Positions 7,505 through 9,963 of a DNA stretch of 9,963 bases are shown here, piece by piece. Positions within the stretch are counted from its first letter, which is position 1. Every line of letters begins with the position of its first letter. The DNA comes from Solirubrobacterales bacterium (GTDB lineage Bacteria; Actinomycetota; Thermoleophilia; Solirubrobacterales; Solirubrobacteraceae). The translations under genes were made by a program, and so were the position numbers. The notes under the pieces are model-generated. The model searched no databases, was not told the origin of the DNA, and saw nothing but the letters and a program-made list of their open reading frames with translations. The stretch spans positions 1 to 9,963 of the forward strand of contig JACCYI010000251.1 of NCBI GenBank assembly GCA_013696535.1, written 5' to 3'.

Positions 7505-8301
7505 TAGACCTCCGGCCACACGGGGGCGCGCTTGTCGACGAAGGCGCTCATCCCCTCCTGCGCGTCGGGAGAGGACGCGTTGCGCGCCATAACCTGCTTC
7601 GTGAGTTCGTAAGCGGCGTCTTCGTCACGCTCGACCTGCGCGTAAAAGGTCTCCTTCCCCAGGCCCACGACGCGTGGGCTGGCGCTCGTGATCTTCGCGG
7701 CCAGGGTGTCGGTCGCCGCGTGCAGATCCTCTGGTGCGACCACGTCGTTGATCAAGCCCCAGTCCACGGCCGTCGGCGCGTCGATCATCTCGCCGGTCAG
7801 CAGCATCTGCATCGCGCGCTTGGGCCCGACCGCGCGAGAAAGCGGCACCATGGGAGTCGAGCAGAAGAGCCCGATCTTCACACCTGGCGTTCCGAACCGT
7901 GCGTCGTGGGTCGCAACGGCGAGATCGCAGGACGCGACGAGCTGACAGCCGGCGGCGGTGGCCACCCCGTGAACCTGGGCGATCACCGGCTGCGGCATCC
8001 GGCGGATCGTCTGCATCAGGCGCGTGCACTCGTCGAAGAGGCGTTCGTAGAACGAATCGTCGCAGCCGATCATCTCGCTCAAGTCGTGTCCGGCCGAGAA
8101 CCCGCGGCCGGATCCCTGGAGGATCACCACCTGAACCGCGGGGTCTGGCGCGATTGTCTCGAGCGTTTCGCGCAACTCCCGCATGAGCTCGAACGACAGC
8201 GCGTTGTAACGGTCGGGCCGATTCAGGCTGACCCGCGCGACCGAGCCTTCCTGCGAAAGCTCGAGCTGGGTCAAGTGGGCTGCGGGGTTGAGCACTGCCA
8301 T
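7504..8301 (-). CDS. Enoyl-CoA hydratase/isomerase-family protein, ECHDC3-like, without catalytic Glu pair
   Basis: A 265-residue crotonase-fold protein. The oxyanion-hole segments are present: SGRGFSAGHDL at 64-74 and HGVATAAGCQL at 111-121. At the two positions where classical enoyl-CoA hydratase has its catalytic glutamates (rat Glu144 in GGGCEL, Glu164 in GQPEI), this protein has Gln120 (AAGCQL) and Gly140 (GTPGVKIG). The stretch GVKIGLFCSTPMVPLSRAVG and the MLLTGE motif match what I recall of the ECHDC3 group, which shares these losses. Simple hydration of trans-2-enoyl-CoA is therefore doubtful; another acyl-CoA reaction relying on the oxyanion hole is more likely. The start is the ATG at 8301, with GAGG ten bases upstream. 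It is the first gene of the minus-strand unit, sharing one base with the acyl-CoA synthetase, and is divergent from the peroxiredoxin. Confidence 0.9.
   Translation of the reverse strand: MAVLNPAAHLTQLELSQEGSVARVSLNRPDRYNALSFELMRELRETLETIAPDPAVQVVILQGSGRGFSAGHDLSEMIGCDDSFYERLFDECTRLMQTIRRMPQPVIAQVHGVATAAGCQLVASCDLAVATHDARFGTPGVKIGLFCSTPMVPLSRAVGPKRAMQMLLTGEMIDAPTAVDWGLINDVVAPEDLHAATDTLAAKITSASPRVVGLGKETFYAQVERDEDAAYELTKQVMARNASSPDAQEGMSAFVDKRAPVWPEV
7509..7513 (-). promoter_or_regulatory. Ribosome binding site for the acyl-CoA synthetase, inside the crotonase 3' end
   Basis: GGAGG on the minus strand, four bases before the GTG at 7504 and inside the last codons of the preceding gene. It supports the TAGTG overlap start over the GTG at 7519, which lies upstream of this site. 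Confidence 0.6.
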
Positions 8302-8381
8302 CGGTCGCCATCCTCAAGTCGTCCATCGCCGGCGCGGATGGAGCCCGAGCGGGCAGCTCCAATTCCCTTGCATCCTCCATG

Positions 8382-8423
8382 GTCGCAGTCGAAGTGAACG
8401 ATGTGAAATCCCGTGACTGCGAC
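8382..8423. repeat. 9-bp perfect inverted repeat in the divergent region
   Basis: GTCGCAGTC at 8382-8390 is repeated in inverted form as GACTGCGAC at 8415-8423, with a 24-base spacer that itself holds the direct repeat GTGAA-CGAT-GTGAA. It lies 81-122 bases before the crotonase start on the minus strand. It may be an operator with two half-sites or a hairpin in the 5' leader of the minus-strand transcript. A repeat this long and close is unlikely but not impossible by chance. Confidence 0.4.
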
Positions 8424-8635
8424 TCGCGGGGCTTGAGGCCCTGATCCTCGCCCTGGCCACTGCCCTGGTGTCGCGACTAGGAACGCCGTCAGCCCGATCT
8501 CGCGGACCGCGCCTTCACCTCGATGCCCTCGGCTGAAGGGCAGGCCGCCGTGAAGCCGGCGGGTCTGACCGACGTCTTCTGTCTTCTCTGGGCCCGGGTG
8601 TGACAGGATCGGCGCAAGTGACTTCGTCTTAGAGC

Positions 8636-8643
8636 GGGAGGAG
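8636..8643 (+). promoter_or_regulatory. Ribosome binding site for the peroxiredoxin
   Basis: GGGAGGAG eight bases before the GTG at 8652. It fixes the start of a gene that has no ATG in a suitable place. Confidence 0.75.
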
Positions 8644-8651
8644 CAGCCCAG

Positions 8652-9312
8652 GTGGCTCTGCAGATCGGTGGCACCGCCCCCGACTTCGAGGCTGAAACGA
8701 CTGAAGGCCGCATTCAGTTTTACGACTGGATGGGGGATTCCTGGGCGGTGTTGTTCTCGCACCCGAGGAACTTCACTCCCGTCTGCACGACCGAACTCGG
8801 CTACATGGCCAAGGTCAAGCCCGAGTTCGACCGCAAGGAACGTGAAGATCATCGGCCTGTCGGTGGACCCGGTCGACAACCACGCGCAGTGGGCGGCCGA
8901 CATCGAGGAGACGCAGGGGCACGCGCCGAACTACCCGATGATCGGCGACTCGGAATTCAACGTGTCCAAGCTCTACGGAATGCTGCCGGAGGACACGTCG
9001 GGCGACCCCACTTCACGCACGCCGGCCGTCAACCAGACGGTGCGCAATGTCTTCGTCGTCGGCCCGGACGAGAAGGTCAAGCTGATGCTTGTCTATCCGA
9101 TGACCACCGGGCGCAATTTCGACGAGGTGCTTCGAGTCATCGACTCACTGCAGCTGACCTCGCAGCACAAGGTTGCGGCACCGGTCAACTGGCAGCAGGG
9201 CGACGACGTGATCATCGCCGGCTCGGTCTCCGACGAGGACGCGAAGAAGACCTATCCTGACGGCTGGGAGTCGCCGCGCCCCTACATCCGGATCGTGCCG
9301 CAGCCAAGCTGA
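8652..9312 (+). CDS. 1-Cys peroxiredoxin (Prx6 / AhpC-TSA family), reading frame broken by one extra base
   Basis: Peroxiredoxins reduce peroxides through a reactive cysteine. From the GTG at 8652 the first frame gives a thioredoxin-fold N-terminus with the peroxidatic Cys45 in [10 protein letters not shown] and His37 before it, up to EFDR at residue 61 (base 8834). The homologous continuation [18 protein letters not shown] is in the next frame and runs to the TGA at 9312. Removing one A at 8835 or 8836 restores [15 protein letters not shown] and a single 219-residue protein, the normal length for this subfamily. The C-terminal domain ([30 protein letters not shown]) is that of Prx6-type enzymes. 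The restored protein has only one cysteine, so reduction needs an outside thiol. As written the gene is frameshifted; everything else is intact, so a sequencing error or a very recent mutation is likely. An MBL-fold gene follows on the same strand. Confidence 0.9.
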
Positions 9313-9346
9313 TCGCACCGGACTCAGAGCAACGGGTCCGGCGATC
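9311..9346 (+). terminator. Hairpin between the peroxiredoxin and the MBL-fold gene
   Basis: GATCG (9311-9315) and CCGGAC (9318-9323) pair with GTCCGG (9336-9341) and CGATC (9342-9346): 11 base pairs with a 2-base bulge and a 12-base loop. It begins inside the peroxiredoxin stop codon. There is no T-run, so it could end the transcript, attenuate it, or protect the 3' end of the first message. Confidence 0.45.
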
Positions 9347-9397
9347 GCTTGAGGGTCCGCTCACAGTGGCCGACGTCCCCGACCCCGTGTGGACCTT

Positions 9398-9402
9398 GGA
9401 GG
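9398..9402 (+). promoter_or_regulatory. Ribosome binding site for the MBL-fold gene
   Basis: GGAGG seven bases before the ATG at 9410. It supports that start over any upstream codon. Confidence 0.7.
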
Positions 9403-9409
9403 CAACCCG

Positions 9410-9963
9410 ATGATCTTTCGTCAGGTCACTCATGACGACCTGGGATGCGCTTCGTATCTGATCGGCGATGAGAAGGCGGGAGTGGCGGGGGTCGTCGACC
9501 CGCGTTTCGAGGTCGACTACTACTTGGAGCTTGCGCGCTACATGGGCGTGAGCATCGAGCACGTCTTCGAGTCTCACAATCATGCTGACCATGTCTCCGG
9601 GCATGGTCGCCTGGCCGCTGCGACCGGCGCGACGATCCATATCCACCGCGAGGCGATGCCCGCCTATGAGCACGAGCCGTTCGACGACGACGCCGAGTGG
9701 GAGCTCGGAACGCTCAGGATCCGGGCGCTGCACACGCCCGGCCACCGGCCCGAGCACACGGCGTTCGCGTTGATCGACACCAGCCGCAGCGATGAACCGT
9801 GGGCGGTGCTGACCGGTGACACGCTGTTCGTCAACGACGTCGCCCGGCCGGATCTCGCGATCGAGAAAGCCGAGGGCGCGCGGGGCATCTACCGTTCGCT
9901 CACCGGCAAGTTGCTGGTCCTGCCCGACATCGTCGAAGTGTGGCCGGGCCATCTGGGCGGCTC
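9410..9963 (+). CDS. Metallo-beta-lactamase-fold hydrolase, persulfide dioxygenase (ETHE1)-like, 3' end outside window
   Basis: 184 complete codons are in view and the frame is open at the right edge. The metal-binding motif H56-N-H58-A-D60-H61 (SHNHADHVSGH) is followed by His112 in HTPGHRPEH, Asp137 in TGDTLF and His181 in WPGHLGG, the full set of MBL ligands. The ordering TGDTLFVNDVARPDLA, then GIYRSLTGKLL, then VWPGHLGG, is what I know from the ETHE1-like branch, which oxidises glutathione or other low-molecular-weight persulfides to sulfite. Many bacterial members of this kind carry one or two rhodanese domains after the MBL domain, which would lie beyond the window. The ATG at 9410 has GGAGG seven bases upstream. 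It lies 97 bases after the peroxiredoxin on the same strand, with a hairpin between them. A glyoxalase II role is less likely given the RPDLA segment. Confidence 0.87.
   Translation, partial: MIFRQVTHDDLGCASYLIGDEKAGVAGVVDPRFEVDYYLELARYMGVSIEHVFESHNHADHVSGHGRLAAATGATIHIHREAMPAYEHEPFDDDAEWELGTLRIRALHTPGHRPEHTAFALIDTSRSDEPWAVLTGDTLFVNDVARPDLAIEKAEGARGIYRSLTGKLLVLPDIVEVWPGHLGG

Larger units (their letters stand above)
8302..8651. promoter_or_regulatory. Divergent intergenic region holding promoters for both directions
   Basis: These 350 bases separate the minus-strand crotonase from the plus-strand peroxiredoxin, so each must be started from within or beyond them. I find no credible gene. Visible structures are a 9-bp inverted repeat (8382-8423) and a 6-bp hairpin, TGCCCT at 8524-8529 with AGGGCA at 8537-8542. 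CAGGAT at 8604-8609 could be a -10 element for the peroxiredoxin, but no matching -35 sits 17 bases before it, so I do not call a promoter position. Confidence 0.5.

Noticed and set aside
8604..8609. CAGGAT as the -10 box of the peroxiredoxin promoter
   Set aside because: The hexamer 17 bases upstream (8581-8586, GTCTTC) does not resemble a -35 element. A single -10-like hexamer is not enough evidence.
8829..8845. Programmed ribosomal frameshifting in the peroxiredoxin
   Set aside because: There is no slippery run, stop codon at the shift or stimulatory structure of a known kind, and the family is encoded in a single frame elsewhere. A one-base error or mutation is simpler.
8271..8903. Minus-strand 210-codon frame across the divergent intergenic region and the peroxiredoxin start
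   Set aside because: It is antisense to the conserved peroxiredoxin N-terminus and overlaps the crotonase start. Its composition is not protein-like and no motif is visible.
1..9963. CRISPR array, tRNA, rRNA, integrase, transposase or phage genes
   Set aside because: No regularly spaced repeats, cloverleaf-like tRNA ends, rRNA signatures or mobile-element motifs were seen on either strand.

Overview
The window is very GC-rich and densely packed, with GTG starts, stop/start overlaps and Shine-Dalgarno-led genes. Its biotin genes are of the actinobacterial type: a BioB with a Cys-Cys pair, followed by a small BsaP-like cysteine protein. I infer an uncultured or environmental member of the Actinomycetota. 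Thermoleophilia/Solirubrobacterales is a guess I cannot confirm from sequence alone.

Left part (1-2645, + strand): the end of a biotin operon. It holds the 3' end of bioD, complete bioB, a 64-residue biotin synthase auxiliary protein (BsaP-like) and bioF. Each gene overlaps the next by 4 bases (ATGA, GTGA, GTGA), so translation is probably coupled. Together they give 8-amino-7-oxononanoate synthesis (BioF), dethiobiotin formation (BioD) and sulfur insertion (BioB with BsaP). BioA is not in view and may lie upstream.

Next (about 2740-3517, + strand) is a wrecked 14-TM-type MFS drug exporter gene. It has lost its N-terminal part and carries two frameshifts and an in-frame TAG. A strong 12-bp hairpin follows it. 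A small VOC/glyoxalase-fold gene (3659-4048) comes next, with its own terminator-like hairpin, and it converges on the minus-strand block.

Middle block (4295-8301, minus strand, read right to left): an ECHDC3-like crotonase-fold protein, an acyl-CoA synthetase that starts on the last base of the crotonase stop codon, and, after 87 bases, a secreted alpha/beta hydrolase. This looks like an acyl-CoA or ester-degrading unit, but its substrate cannot be read from the sequence.

Right part (8652-9963, + strand), divergent from that block across a 350-base intergenic region: a 1-Cys peroxiredoxin whose frame is broken by one extra base, then the start of a metallo-beta-lactamase-fold protein of the persulfide dioxygenase (ETHE1-like) type that runs off the window. 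These suggest peroxide and sulfane-sulfur handling.

I see no CRISPR array, tRNA, rRNA, insertion sequence or clearly new multi-gene system. The points most worth checking are the BsaP-type gene inside the bio operon, the crotonase without catalytic glutamates, the single-base break in the peroxiredoxin, and the decayed transporter.
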